Below are positions 22,605 to 31,195 of a DNA stretch of 38,831 bases, in pieces (within the stretch, counting starts at the first letter, position 1; every line of letters starts with the position of its first letter). This DNA is from Leeuwenhoekiella sp. GTDB taxonomy: Bacteria > Bacteroidota > Bacteroidia > Flavobacteriales > Flavobacteriaceae. The stretch spans positions 1 to 38,831 of the forward strand of contig DRGP01000086.1 of assembly GCA_011050015.1 (NCBI GenBank), written 5' to 3'. The position numbers and the translations under genes are program-made. Under the pieces are notes generated by a model. It made no database searches. It was not told the origin of the DNA and saw nothing but the letters and a program-made list of their open reading frames with translations.

Positions 22605-25600
22605 ATGGCTAAAAACACCTATAAAGAATTTGGTATTTCCTCATGGGCGATAGACAACAAGATGACCGTTTACGTGATCACGGCCATTATCTTGATAAGT
22701 GGTATTGTTTCCTATTATACCATGCCCAGAGAGGCTTTTCCCGAGGTTGTTGAGACTAAGATTTATGTAAGCTCTATAAATCCGGGTAACGCGGCAGAAG
22801 ATGTTGAAAAATTTATCACCGAACCCCTGGAAGAGGAATTTAACGATATAGGTGGTGTAAAGGAAATTTCATCTACGACCCTTCAGGACTACTCGATGAT
22901 AATTGTTGAGTTTGAAGAAGATATTAATGTAGATGTTGCCAAGACAAAAGTTAAAGATAAAGTAGATCTGGTCAAGGCCGAAACGACCTGGCCCACCCTA
23001 GATAATGGTGCCAAGGTAGAACCCAATATATTTGACCTCAATATTTCTGAAGAGCAGCCCATTCTTAACATCAATTTTACGGGTGATTTTCAGGTGCAGC
23101 AGTTAAAGGATTATGCCGAGCACCTTCAGGAAAAGATAGAACTTTTACCTCAGATCAAGGAAGCTACCATACGTGGGGCAGAAGATATGGAGGTGGAAAT
23201 TGCCGTAGATATCTATAAAATGACCGCCTCAAAGGTGAGTTTTGATAATATTATCAATGCGGTGCGGGGAGAGAACAATACCATTTCTGCCGGAAATGTC
23301 ATCGTGAATGGCCAGCGGAAAAACATACGTGTAATTGGTGAAATTCAAAATCCCAATGAGCTGCGCAATGTGGTCGTAAAACGAGACGGCGGTAACATTT
23401 TTCTTAAGGATCTTGCCACTATTAATTTTAGGGAAAAAGACCCTACTACTTTTGCCCGTGAATCGGGTGACCCTGTGGTCATGCTTGACGTTAAAAAACG
23501 TGCCGGCAAAAACATGATTGAAGCGGTGGAGCAAATAAAAGAAATTGTCGCTCAGGAGCAGCAAGATTATTATCCAGAGTCCCTGCATATTTCTTTAACG
23601 AATGATCAGTCTATAAAGACGGCCAACCAGGTAGATGATCTGGTAAACAATATTATTTTTGGAGTGATATTGGTAGTGGTAGTGCTCATGTTCTTTTTGG
23701 GCTTTCGCAATGCACTCTTTGTAGGTTTTGCCATTCCACTTTCTATGTTTATGTCGCTAACGATACTTTCCAGTTTTGGACTTACCCTTAACACGATGGT
23801 ACTTTTTGGCCTCGTGATGGGCTTGGGGATGCTGGTGGATAACGGTATTGTGGTGGTAGAAAATATCTATTCGTTGATGGATCAAGGCATGCCGCGCCTC
23901 AAAGCAGCAAAACAGGGTATGGGAGAGATTGCCTGGCCCATAATCGCCTCTACAGCTACAACTTTGGCAGCATTCTTCCCATTGGGGTTATGGCCGGGCA
24001 CGATAGGGAAATTTATGATCTTTTTTCCCATTACACTTTCGGTGGTGCTTAGTTCGTCCCTTTTTGTGGCGCTCATCATTAACTCGATGCTCACCTCGCA
24101 GTTTATGAAAACGGAAGAAGAGGAGCTGTCAAAGAAAAAATTGATACGCAACAGCCTTATTTTGGCCGGTATCGGCATTATTCTTTTAGTCGCTGGTTTT
24201 GCGATGGATGTTGCTGGTTTCCGCGGTATAGGTAATTTATTGTTGTTATTCGCCATTTTGCTGTGGTGCTACAAATATTTTCTGGCCGGTGCGGTGCGTT
24301 ACTTTCAGTTTAAATCCTTAAAAAAACTAGAGGAATTTTACGGGCGGTTCTTAAAATATGCGCTTCGCGGAAGAAAGGCCTATGTATTCTTTTTTGGCAC
24401 CTTGATCATGCTTGTGCTTGCTTTTGTTATGCTGGGTATCGTGCAGCCTAAGGTGTTGTTTTTTCCAGAGAATCAGCCCAACCAGATCATCACTTATATT
24501 GAGTACCCTGAAGGTACCGCCATTGAAAAAACTGACCAACTTACTAGAAAGATTGAGCAGCGCATCTTTGATGTAATTCGTAAATATGAAGATCAAGATG
24601 GCTATAATTATATGGTAGAAAGCGCTATTAGCCAGGTAGGGCAGGGCGCCGGCAACCCACAAACTGATGGCGGCCAGAGCAATGAGATGCCACAAAAAGG
24701 TAAGATTACCCTCTCAATGCGTGATTTTAAACTACGTCGTGGGGTAAAAAGCAGTCAGGTACTTTCTGAAGTGCGTGATGCGGTTAAGGGTTTCCCCGGT
24801 GCCTCGGTAATCGTTGAGAAAGATGCTGCTGGCCCACCCACGGGATATCCTATAAATATTGAATTGAGGGGTGAAGATTATGGGGAAATGCTTGTGCAAG
24901 CAGAAAAAATGCGGAATTACATAGAAAATTTAGGTGTAGATGGCATTGAAGAACTCAAAATCGACGTAAATAAATCAAAAGCAGAGCTCGATGTTACTGT
25001 AAATAGGCAAAAAGCCGGTCAACTGGGTATATCCACCGGGCAGGTAGGCCAGACTTTGCGCCGTTCAGTCTATGGGGAAGAAATTTCGACCTATAAGGAA
25101 GGTGATGATGATTATGAAATTAATGTGCGTTTTGCTTCCCAAAACCGGTATGATGAGAATGTATTGTTCAACCAGCCGGTCACTTTTAGGAACAATGAGG
25201 GGAAAATTATACAGGTGCCCATTGCGGCATTGGTAGATAGAAATTCTTCGGCTGCTTTTAGTTCCATAAAAAGAAAGGATCTTAAACGGGTGATCACCGT
25301 ATATTCCAATGTGTTGGAAGGGGCTAATCCCACCGAGATTGTAAACCAGCTCAAACAGGAGTTAAATGGCTACGAGCTGCCAGAAGGCATCAACTATTCC
25401 TTTACCGGAGAGCAGGAAAAGCAAGCCGAAAATATGAGTTTTCTGCTCTTGGCGCTGGGTATCGCGATGGGCTCGATCCTGCTTATTCTTGTGGCGCAGT
25501 TCAACTCGATCTCAAAACCCATTATTATCCTTATGGCGGTGATTTTAAGCCTAGTTGGGGTGTTTTTTGGACTCATCATCTTTAATATGGACTTTGTGGT

Positions 25601-26105
25601 GATCATGACCATGATGGGTATTATCTCACTGGCCGGTATTGTGGTCAATAATGCGATCGTACTTATCGATTATACCCAGATCCTTATAGACCGTAAAAAG
25701 GAGGAACTGGCTATGGAAGACGAGCAATTGCTTACGCGGGAGCAGTATTTTGAAATAACCGTGGCTGGTGGAAAATCACGCTTGCGCCCCGTACTTTTGA
25801 CGGCGATCACTACTGTTTTGGGCTTGATTCCGCTTGCGGTAGGGCTCAATATTGACTTCTTTAGGTTATTTACAGATTATGATCCGGGGATCTATATAGG
25901 TGGTGATAATGTGATTTTCTGGGGCCCGCTGGCATGGACGGTCATTTTTGGTCTTGTATTCGCAACATTCTTGACCCTTATTATTGTACCGGTGATGTTC
26001 TACTTGGTAAACCGGGCAAAAGTGCGCTTTGCGGAAAATAAGAAAACCAAAACTGAAAGAAAGGCAGAAGCCCGATTACACCAAGACAGTAAACAGGCTG
26101 AATAA
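22605..26105 (+). CDS. RND family efflux permease
   Basis: This 1166-residue inner-membrane protein is a proton-driven pump of the RND superfamily. The N-terminal helix (about 20-38), PREAFPEV and the large periplasmic loops are typical. TM4 has GLGMLVDNGIVVVEN with Asp412, aligned with AcrB Asp407, but the second Asp (408) is Asn here. TM10 has VNNAIVLIDY, where AcrB Lys940 is replaced by Asn1015, so the proton relay differs from AcrB. The protein is about 120 residues longer than AcrB; two extra hydrophobic stretches (about 517-535 and 541-565) lie between the two halves. Substrates may be drugs, lipids or metabolites. Confidence 0.94.
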   Translation: MAKNTYKEFGISSWAIDNKMTVYVITAIILISGIVSYYTMPREAFPEVVETKIYVSSINPGNAAEDVEKFITEPLEEEFNDIGGVKEISSTTLQDYSMIIVEFEEDINVDVAKTKVKDKVDLVKAETTWPTLDNGAKVEPNIFDLNISEEQPILNINFTGDFQVQQLKDYAEHLQEKIELLPQIKEATIRGAEDMEVEIAVDIYKMTASKVSFDNIINAVRGENNTISAGNVIVNGQRKNIRVIGEIQNPNELRNVVVKRDGGNIFLKDLATINFREKDPTTFARESGDPVVMLDVKKRAGKNMIEAVEQIKEIVAQEQQDYYPESLHISLTNDQSIKTANQVDDLVNNIIFGVILVVVVLMFFLGFRNALFVGFAIPLSMFMSLTILSSFGLTLNTMVLFGLVMGLGMLVDNGIVVVENIYSLMDQGMPRLKAAKQGMGEIAWPIIASTATTLAAFFPLGLWPGTIGKFMIFFPITLSVVLSSSLFVALIINSMLTSQFMKTEEEELSKKKLIRNSLILAGIGIILLVAGFAMDVAGFRGIGNLLLLFAILLWCYKYFLAGAVRYFQFKSLKKLEEFYGRFLKYALRGRKAYVFFFGTLIMLVLAFVMLGIVQPKVLFFPENQPNQIITYIEYPEGTAIEKTDQLTRKIEQRIFDVIRKYEDQDGYNYMVESAISQVGQGAGNPQTDGGQSNEMPQKGKITLSMRDFKLRRGVKSSQVLSEVRDAVKGFPGASVIVEKDAAGPPTGYPINIELRGEDYGEMLVQAEKMRNYIENLGVDGIEELKIDVNKSKAELDVTVNRQKAGQLGISTGQVGQTLRRSVYGEEISTYKEGDDDYEINVRFASQNRYDENVLFNQPVTFRNNEGKIIQVPIAALVDRNSSAAFSSIKRKDLKRVITVYSNVLEGANPTEIVNQLKQELNGYELPEGINYSFTGEQEKQAENMSFLLLALGIAMGSILLILVAQFNSISKPIIILMAVILSLVGVFFGLIIFNMDFVVIMTMMGIISLAGIVVNNAIVLIDYTQILIDRKKEELAMEDEQLLTREQYFEITVAGGKSRLRPVLLTAITTVLGLIPLAVGLNIDFFRLFTDYDPGIYIGGDNVIFWGPLAWTVIFGLVFATFLTLIIVPVMFYLVNRAKVRFAENKKTKTERKAEARLHQDSKQAE

Positions 26106-26124
26106 TGGAGCGTGTTAGCAAGAA

Positions 26125-26169
26125 CCTACAAGGCGGTGTGCTGAGCTTGTCGAAGTGTTTCGCCGTAGG
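26125..26169. repeat. Imperfect hairpin / dispersed-repeat-like element after the RND gene
   Basis: CCTAC (26125-26129) pairs with GTAGG (26165-26169) and GGCG (26132-26135) with CGCC (26161-26164). The loop contains GTGCTGAGCTTGTCGAAGTG, a wording that, from memory, is widespread as an intergenic repeat in marine Bacteroidota. The stem is not followed by a T run, so it is not a clear terminator. Confidence 0.45.
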
Positions 26170-26257
26170 CCTACATTTGTTTTTAGTAAAGATTAATTTT
26201 AAAGGAAATAAAGAATGAGAAGCTAGAAGAGTATTCCGGTTTTTTATACTCAATATA

Positions 26258-26815
26258 TTAATTAGATCTTTCAAAATTAAGCGTTACCGTTCCGGTAATC
26301 GTAGCTGGGATATCCTGAATGGTCTGCATTTGCGTGATGGTAAGTTGAAGTTCTAAAGTGTTTTCATCTAATTCCAAAATGGTGATTTCTTGAACCTCTG
26401 TGCCATTATCTATGGTAAGCAGGGTTGCTGTGCGCGACCAACTTCCCATATTTAAGAAATCGCTCGCCTTAACTTCCTGTTGCTCATCATAGGTCTGCGG
26501 GCCGAGTGTCAAATTCACATTTTGCAGATATGATCCTGTAGCGGTAAACGCATTATCTTCGGTAAAAATAAGCTGTAGGTCGTAGTTGCTTCCGCTGCCG
26601 GTAACCGGTGCGGTCACGGGTATCCCACCAGCGTCAAAGGAAGCTGTAGCATCTGATAACAACACTTCGGTTAAATCCCATTCTCCCACAATAAGATCGG
26701 CTTCGGGTATGGGCTCAGGTGCTGCCCTTTCGGTAAAATCGATGGGCTCATTATCGCAAGAGAGGAATAAAAAAACGGATAAAAAGGTAAAAATGAAAGG
26801 ATTTAATTGCTTCAT
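26258..26815 (-). CDS. Lipocalin-like lipoprotein
   Basis: This 185-residue protein has a lipoprotein signal (FLSVFLFLSCDNE) and a mature domain starting ADLIVGEWDLTEVL, the WxL/T opening strand of lipocalin-like domains common in Bacteroidota. It then shows regular strands (YDLQLIFTEDNAFTATGSY, TLELQLTITQ, TITGTVTLNFER). Lipocalin folds bind small hydrophobic molecules, but the ligand is unknown. It is a paralogue of the protein at 27687-28235, sharing ADLIVGxWD and the ending TGTxxxxFxR. It lies in one direction with the methyltransferase gene between the two. Confidence 0.78.
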   Translation of the reverse strand: MKQLNPFIFTFLSVFLFLSCDNEPIDFTERAAPEPIPEADLIVGEWDLTEVLLSDATASFDAGGIPVTAPVTGSGSNYDLQLIFTEDNAFTATGSYLQNVNLTLGPQTYDEQQEVKASDFLNMGSWSRTATLLTIDNGTEVQEITILELDENTLELQLTITQMQTIQDIPATITGTVTLNFERSN

Positions 26816-26921
26816 AGCGCATCATTCTTTTGAACCTTGAAATATAGGTAAAAAATAAATGCTGTATATTTTGAATTTCTCACAAGCTTTTCCGGTCAAA
26901 AATCGAAAGCTGGTTTATAAC

Positions 26922-27641
26922 TTACTTTTTCACAAAAACCATACAGTGCTGCCATGGCAGATTGGCTATATTTTCCTTGAGTTGCATTCCCGCTGCCTGC
27001 ATCTCCTTGACAGCTTGTTTTTCGGTCATTTTGTGCAATCTCTTTATGGGAATATTTTCATCTTCACCCCGATATTCGATGAGGTAGATTTCGCCGTCAG
27101 GGCGCAGCGCTTTTTTTATGGATGCGATCATTGCTACGGGGAAATTAAACTCGTGGTACACATCAACCATGAGCACCTTATCCACCGAATTTTCAGGCAG
27201 ATTCACGCTTTTTTCGCTTCCCTTAATAAGCTCAACATTCCTGATGCCTGTTTCCTGTTTCTTGGTGCGCATGGCACTCAGCATTTCATCCTGAATATCT
27301 ACCGCATAAACAAGGCCTTTTGAAGCGATGGGAGCCATTTTAAAAACATGATATCCAGAACCTGCACCGATATCTGCCAGGGTATCCTCAGCAGAAATAC
27401 CCATATCAAGCAGTAATTTTGAGGTATTTTCTTCTTCTTCGCGTTCAGAACGTTCTAGCCAGTTTATGCCTTGATAACCCATTACATGAGCGATCTCTCG
27501 ACCCATATACCATTTCCCTATACCGTCAATGTCTCCTGTTTTATAAGTATATGGTCCATCTGAAGTGGATTCCTGTCCACGGCATTGTGCAAAAAAGAGC
27601 GCTAGGATGACAAAGCAGAAAGAGTAGGCAGATTTGTGCAT
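26922..27641 (-). CDS. Class I SAM-dependent methyltransferase carrying a lipoprotein signal peptide
   Basis: This 239-residue protein has a Rossmann methyltransferase domain: motif I LADIGAGSGYHVF (Asp90 onward), VYAVDIQDEML, VELIKGSEKSVNLPENSVD and KVLMVDVYHEF. Its start is unusual: MHKSAYSFCFVILALFFAQC, a classic lipoprotein signal with Cys20. The protein should therefore be exported and lipid-anchored, although S-adenosylmethionine is cytoplasmic. The domain is preceded by WYMGREIAHVMGYQGINWLE, seen in a family of secreted methyltransferase-like proteins. It may have another ligand or a periplasmic SAM source; a misread start is unlikely because the signal is well formed. It is flanked by two lipocalin-like lipoproteins on the same strand. 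Confidence 0.82.
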   Translation of the reverse strand: MHKSAYSFCFVILALFFAQCRGQESTSDGPYTYKTGDIDGIGKWYMGREIAHVMGYQGINWLERSEREEEENTSKLLLDMGISAEDTLADIGAGSGYHVFKMAPIASKGLVYAVDIQDEMLSAMRTKKQETGIRNVELIKGSEKSVNLPENSVDKVLMVDVYHEFNFPVAMIASIKKALRPDGEIYLIEYRGEDENIPIKRLHKMTEKQAVKEMQAAGMQLKENIANLPWQHCMVFVKK

Positions 27642-27686
27642 TTTGCGTCTATGAAATATTATAAAGAATACAGGAAAAGGACTGAT

Positions 27687-28235
27687 TTACTGTCTGGAAA
27701 AGGTGATTTTATTTGTGCCCGTTGCGTTTTCCACCGTGTCATCCACTATTTGTGGGGATACGCTAGCGAGATCAATGCTAAGACGTAGAGTGGTTTCGGA
27801 AAGTTCCTCTATAGTTGCTGTGACGAGTTCACCTTCATTGGTAACCGTAAGTTGATTTTCAGAAACACTATATTGACCGGAGAGCAGCAAATCACCGTTG
27901 CCTGTCTCAAGTGGGATTACTTCGGTCTCGGTCTGGCCTAGAGCTTCATAGGTAAGATCGATGGTAAAGCTGCCATTTTCTCCCACCATGTTGTCTTCAT
28001 CAAAAGTAAGCTGATAATCATAATTTTTTCCTTCCCAGGTAAAATCTGCCGTAAGGGGGAAGCCCTGCACCGTGACAGTGGCATTGCCATCATCTACGGT
28101 GTTTGCCGTCATGTCCCAGGTGCCCACGATAAGATCTGCACTGGCAGGGGCGGGAGTACCATCATCATCGCTTTTACAGGAAGTAACGCTAATAATGCAT
28201 AAAAAGGCCAGAATGGGGGTAAAAATTGCTTTCAT
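27687..28235 (-). CDS. Lipocalin-like lipoprotein (paralogue)
   Basis: This 182-residue protein has a lipoprotein signal (LCIISVTSCKSDDDG) with an acidic tail after the Cys, a sorting pattern common for Bacteroidota surface lipoproteins. The domain opens ADLIVGTWDMTANTV and continues as beta strands (YDYQLTFDEDNMVGENGSF, LSGQYSVSENQLTV, TLRLSIDLASVSP). It is clearly related to the protein at 26258-26815, though diverged. It is the first of the three-gene group; the methyltransferase follows after 45 nt. Confidence 0.78.
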   Translation of the reverse strand: MKAIFTPILAFLCIISVTSCKSDDDGTPAPASADLIVGTWDMTANTVDDGNATVTVQGFPLTADFTWEGKNYDYQLTFDEDNMVGENGSFTIDLTYEALGQTETEVIPLETGNGDLLLSGQYSVSENQLTVTNEGELVTATIEELSETTLRLSIDLASVSPQIVDDTVENATGTNKITFSRQ

Positions 28236-28486
28236 AAAGTGGTTTTTCGGTTTATATGCTAATGTACCATTAAATACTAAATTTTTGTAATTTTTTGGCT
28301 AAAAGGCTGATTATTCAGTTGCTGTGTCGGGATTGTCTTATTTTTCCGCCCTAGGCGAAAGGGAAAACCGCTCATTAGGTGTGAAAATCGGTTGTTTTTG
28401 AGCAAAAAAGGAGGTGTTTTCCTTTCTTTTTGTGCATTAAAATTAAAATTATACCGGTTGAAAAACCAAATAGCGCCTTATCTTCT

Positions 28487-28494
28487 TAAATTTG
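28487..28494 (+). promoter_or_regulatory. Bacteroidota -7 promoter box for aspS
   Basis: TAAATTTG matches TAnnTTTG and ends 20 nt before the aspS ATG at 28515. This shows that upstream in-frame codons are outside the message. Confidence 0.65.
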
Positions 28495-28514
28495 CGCTTT
28501 CAAAAAATGCAACC

Positions 28515-30263
28515 ATGTATAGAACGCACGATAATGGCGCCCTTAGGGCAAACAATATAGGAGAAACTGTAACACTCGCTGGCTGGGTTCAGAAAAGCCG
28601 TGACAAGGGCTTTATGATCTGGATAGACCTACGCGACCGTTATGGCATCACCCAACTTATTTTTGACGAAGAGCGTACGCCAGATGAAGTGATGAAACTT
28701 GCCAAAACCCTGGGGCGTGAGTTTGTGATACAGGTTACCGGTAAAATTATAGAGCGCGAGTCTAAAAATGCAAATATACCCACCGGCGACGTTGAAATAT
28801 TAGTCGAAGAGCTTAAAGTGCTCAACGCGGCCAAAGTGCCACCGTTTACCATAGAAGATAAAACCGATGGCGGCGAGGACCTGCGCATGAAGTATCGCTA
28901 TCTGGACATACGCCGGAATGCGGTAAAAGAAAAACTTATTTTTCGGCACAAGGTGACCATCGCGGTACGCAATTACCTGTCGGAAAAAGGATTTATTGAG
29001 GTGGAAACACCCTATTTGATTAAATCGACTCCAGAAGGTGCACGGGATTTTGTGGTGCCCAGCCGTATGAACGAAGGGCAATTCTATGCCTTGCCACAAT
29101 CGCCACAGACCTTTAAGCAATTGCTTATGGTAGGTGGTATGGATAAGTATTTTCAGATTGTAAAATGCTTTCGTGATGAAGATTTGCGTGCCGATCGCCA
29201 GCCTGAATTTACGCAGATAGACTGCGAAATGGCCTTTGTGGAACAGGAAGACATCCTGAACGCTTTTGAAGGATTGACAAAACATTTGCTGAAGGAAATA
29301 AATGGCGTGGAGATTGAACAATTTCCACGGATGACCTACGATGATGCCATGCGTAAATACGGTAACGACAAACCCGACATTCGCTTTGGGATGGAATTTG
29401 GAGAACTCAATGACGTAGCTCAGCACAAAGATTTCAAAATATTCAATGATGCCGAACTGGTTGTGGGGATCGCCGTTCCCGGCGGCGCATCGTATTCCCG
29501 AAAGGAGATTGACGCGCTTGTTGATTGGGTGAAGCGCCCGCAAGTGGGAGCACTGGGCATGGTGTATGTAAAATATAATGCAGATGGAAGCTATAAATCT
29601 TCGGTAGATAAATTTTATGATCAGGAAGATTTGGCGCAATGGGCCGAAAAAACAGAAGCAAAACCCGGGGATTTGATCTGTGTACTCTCCGGCGATAGTC
29701 GAAAAACACGCCCTCAACTGAGCGCTTTGCGTATGGAAATGGCAACGCGCCTTGAACTGCGAAAAGCGGATGAATTTGCTCCACTATGGGTTACCGATTT
29801 CCCACTTCTGGAATGGGATGAAGATACTAACCGTTACCACGCGATGCACCACCCATTTACCTCCCCAAAGCCCGGCCAGATGGAACTTCTTAAAACTGAT
29901 CCCGGTGCGGTAAAAGCCAACGCCTACGATCTTGTGTTGAATGGCAACGAAATAGGTGGCGGTTCCATACGTATTCACGACCGTGAGACGCAGGCCAAAA
30001 TGTTTGATTATTTAGGCTTTACCGAAGAAGAGGCAAAAGCACAGTTTGGTTTTCTCATGGATGCTTTCACCTATGGCGCACCACCGCACGGCGGTATTGC
30101 TTTTGGTTTGGATAGACTGGTCGCTATTCTAGGTGGTCAGGAGACCATACGTGATTTTATCGCGTTTCCCAAAAACAATGCGGGCCGTGATGTAATGATA
30201 GACGCCCCGGCTAAGATTGATGACGCGCAGTTGAAGGAATTGAATTTGAAAGTTACGGTATAA
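28515..30263 (+). CDS. aspS: Aspartyl-tRNA synthetase
   Basis: This 582-residue class II enzyme charges tRNA-Asp. The N-terminal anticodon-binding OB fold begins [14 protein letters not shown] with [10 protein letters not shown], followed by class II motif 2 [16 protein letters not shown] (from about residue 219), a bacterial GAD insertion domain, and motif 3 [13 protein letters not shown] (about 528-540). The ending [11 protein letters not shown] is diagnostic. The frame is open a further 41 codons upstream, but that part lacks family sequence and contains the promoter box, so the ATG at 28515 was chosen. Whether it also charges tRNA-Asn cannot be judged. Confidence 0.97.
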   Translation: MYRTHDNGALRANNIGETVTLAGWVQKSRDKGFMIWIDLRDRYGITQLIFDEERTPDEVMKLAKTLGREFVIQVTGKIIERESKNANIPTGDVEILVEELKVLNAAKVPPFTIEDKTDGGEDLRMKYRYLDIRRNAVKEKLIFRHKVTIAVRNYLSEKGFIEVETPYLIKSTPEGARDFVVPSRMNEGQFYALPQSPQTFKQLLMVGGMDKYFQIVKCFRDEDLRADRQPEFTQIDCEMAFVEQEDILNAFEGLTKHLLKEINGVEIEQFPRMTYDDAMRKYGNDKPDIRFGMEFGELNDVAQHKDFKIFNDAELVVGIAVPGGASYSRKEIDALVDWVKRPQVGALGMVYVKYNADGSYKSSVDKFYDQEDLAQWAEKTEAKPGDLICVLSGDSRKTRPQLSALRMEMATRLELRKADEFAPLWVTDFPLLEWDEDTNRYHAMHHPFTSPKPGQMELLKTDPGAVKANAYDLVLNGNEIGGGSIRIHDRETQAKMFDYLGFTEEEAKAQFGFLMDAFTYGAPPHGGIAFGLDRLVAILGGQETIRDFIAFPKNNAGRDVMIDAPAKIDDAQLKELNLKVTV

Positions 30264-30300
30264 TTTAAAAAACCGATTTTTAGGCCATTTTTCTGCTTTT

Positions 30301-30335
30301 TAAACACAAAAAACCCGGCAAATAGCCGGGTTTTT
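30301..30335 (+). terminator. aspS terminator, left copy of a 35-bp direct repeat
   Basis: AAAAACCCGGC (30309-30319) pairs with GCCGGGTTTTT (30325-30335) around an AAATA loop, followed by TATATT. The whole 35 nt recurs with one mismatch at 31134-31168, on the other side of the toxin-antitoxin pair. Confidence 0.92.
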
Positions 30336-30355
30336 ATATTGATAGATTAGACTTT

Positions 30356-30766
30356 TTATTGGATTATCCAGTTTTCAAGATTAATATTTTCTAATCTCTG
30401 GAATTCATTTACATTTTGAGAAACCATTACCATATCGTGGGCAATGGCCGTAGTGCCAATTAACAAATCAAAATCACCTATTAAAGTACCTGCTTTTCTA
30501 AGTCTGGCTTTCTCTTTGGCGTAGATGGGAATACCTTTAGTTATTGGGATAATGGTAATATTCTCAATAAAACGGTTGATGATATCCAAATTTTTTTTCG
30601 GGTTTCTACTATGTTCAGCACCGTAGGTTAGCTCGGCTAGAGTAATTTCTGATATAAAACAATTTTCTGTTCCAACAGTAGAAATGAAATCATCAATATT
30701 GTATTTACCCCTAAATAAATATATGCAGATATTTGTATCTAAGAGATAGCTTTCATTCAAATCCAT
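30356..30766 (-). CDS. vapC: VapC-type PIN-domain toxin
   Basis: This 136-residue protein is a PIN-domain ribonuclease, the toxin of a type II toxin-antitoxin pair that cleaves RNA, often tRNA. Acidic active-site residues are visible: Asp10 in YLLDTNICIYL, Glu45 in TLAELTYGA and Asp98/Asp100 in IGDFDLLIGTTAIA, followed by VMVSQNVNEFQRLENINLENW at the C-terminus (VapC end pattern). Its start overlaps the antitoxin gene by 14 nt, so translation is coupled. It looks AT-rich beside aspS and sits between two copies of a terminator repeat, which suggests acquisition. Confidence 0.9.
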   Translation of the reverse strand: MDLNESYLLDTNICIYLFRGKYNIDDFISTVGTENCFISEITLAELTYGAEHSRNPKKNLDIINRFIENITIIPITKGIPIYAKEKARLRKAGTLIGDFDLLIGTTAIAHDMVMVSQNVNEFQRLENINLENWIIQ

Positions 30767-30998
30767 CTATTTCGCGACTTTGGATTCTTGAATCCTTGAT
30801 GTCCTTTATTATTTCTTCTGCGGTACGCTCATCATCCCAAGCATCATATAAATCACTGATATTTGTTTGTTTTGGTATTTTGTCATCAATGGAATTAGTC
30901 AATGCGATAATTAGTTCTTTCTTTGATTGTGTGTTTAAACTCTTAAAAAAGCCAAGGTATCTCTCGGTGATTTTAATGTCTGCTTTTATAGTTCCCAT
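30753..30998 (-). CDS. Antitoxin of the VapC pair
   Basis: This 81-residue protein precedes and overlaps the PIN toxin, the standard place for its antitoxin. The N-terminal half could form a DNA-binding domain (KITERYLGFFKSLNTQSKKELIIALTN); the acidic C-terminal part (ISDLYDAWDDERTAEEIIKD) is the likely toxin-binding tail. I do not assign a VapB subfamily. A perfect TAnnTTTG box lies 18 nt upstream of the ATG. Confidence 0.8.
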   Translation of the reverse strand: MGTIKADIKITERYLGFFKSLNTQSKKELIIALTNSIDDKIPKQTNISDLYDAWDDERTAEEIIKDIKDSRIQSREIDGFE

Positions 30999-31016
30999 GA
31001 TCTAATTGTATTGCTT

Positions 31017-31024
31017 CAAACTTA
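31017..31024 (-). promoter_or_regulatory. Bacteroidota -7 promoter box for the vapBC pair
   Basis: The minus strand reads TAAGTTTG, matching TAnnTTTG, with its last base 18 nt upstream of the antitoxin ATG. Confidence 0.55.
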
Positions 31025-31133
31025 ATTTCTATTATAAATATAGTGAATTATTAGATAAAAAAATCTTGAACAGTATTGAAGGCCGTATTCAAAAATTAAT
31101 TGATGCGTCATAAACCTACTAATTTCTCGCTTG

Positions 31134-31168
31134 TAAACACAAAAAACCCGGAAAATAGCCGGGTTTTT
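31134..31168. terminator. Right copy of the 35-bp terminator repeat
   Basis: The copy has the same wording as 30301-30335 except A for C at its nineteenth base, which leaves an ACCCGG/CCGGGT core stem with AT flanks. It lies just past the stop of the beta-helix lipoprotein gene, so on the minus strand it can terminate that operon. Confidence 0.88.
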
Positions 31169-31195
31169 TGCATTATTAATAAGGTTTTGGACTAA

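Noticed and set aside
28800-29717. 305-codon open frame antisense to aspS
   Set aside because: It lies wholly inside aspS, with no recognisable domain or ribosome-binding region; a shadow of a strongly coding opposite strand.
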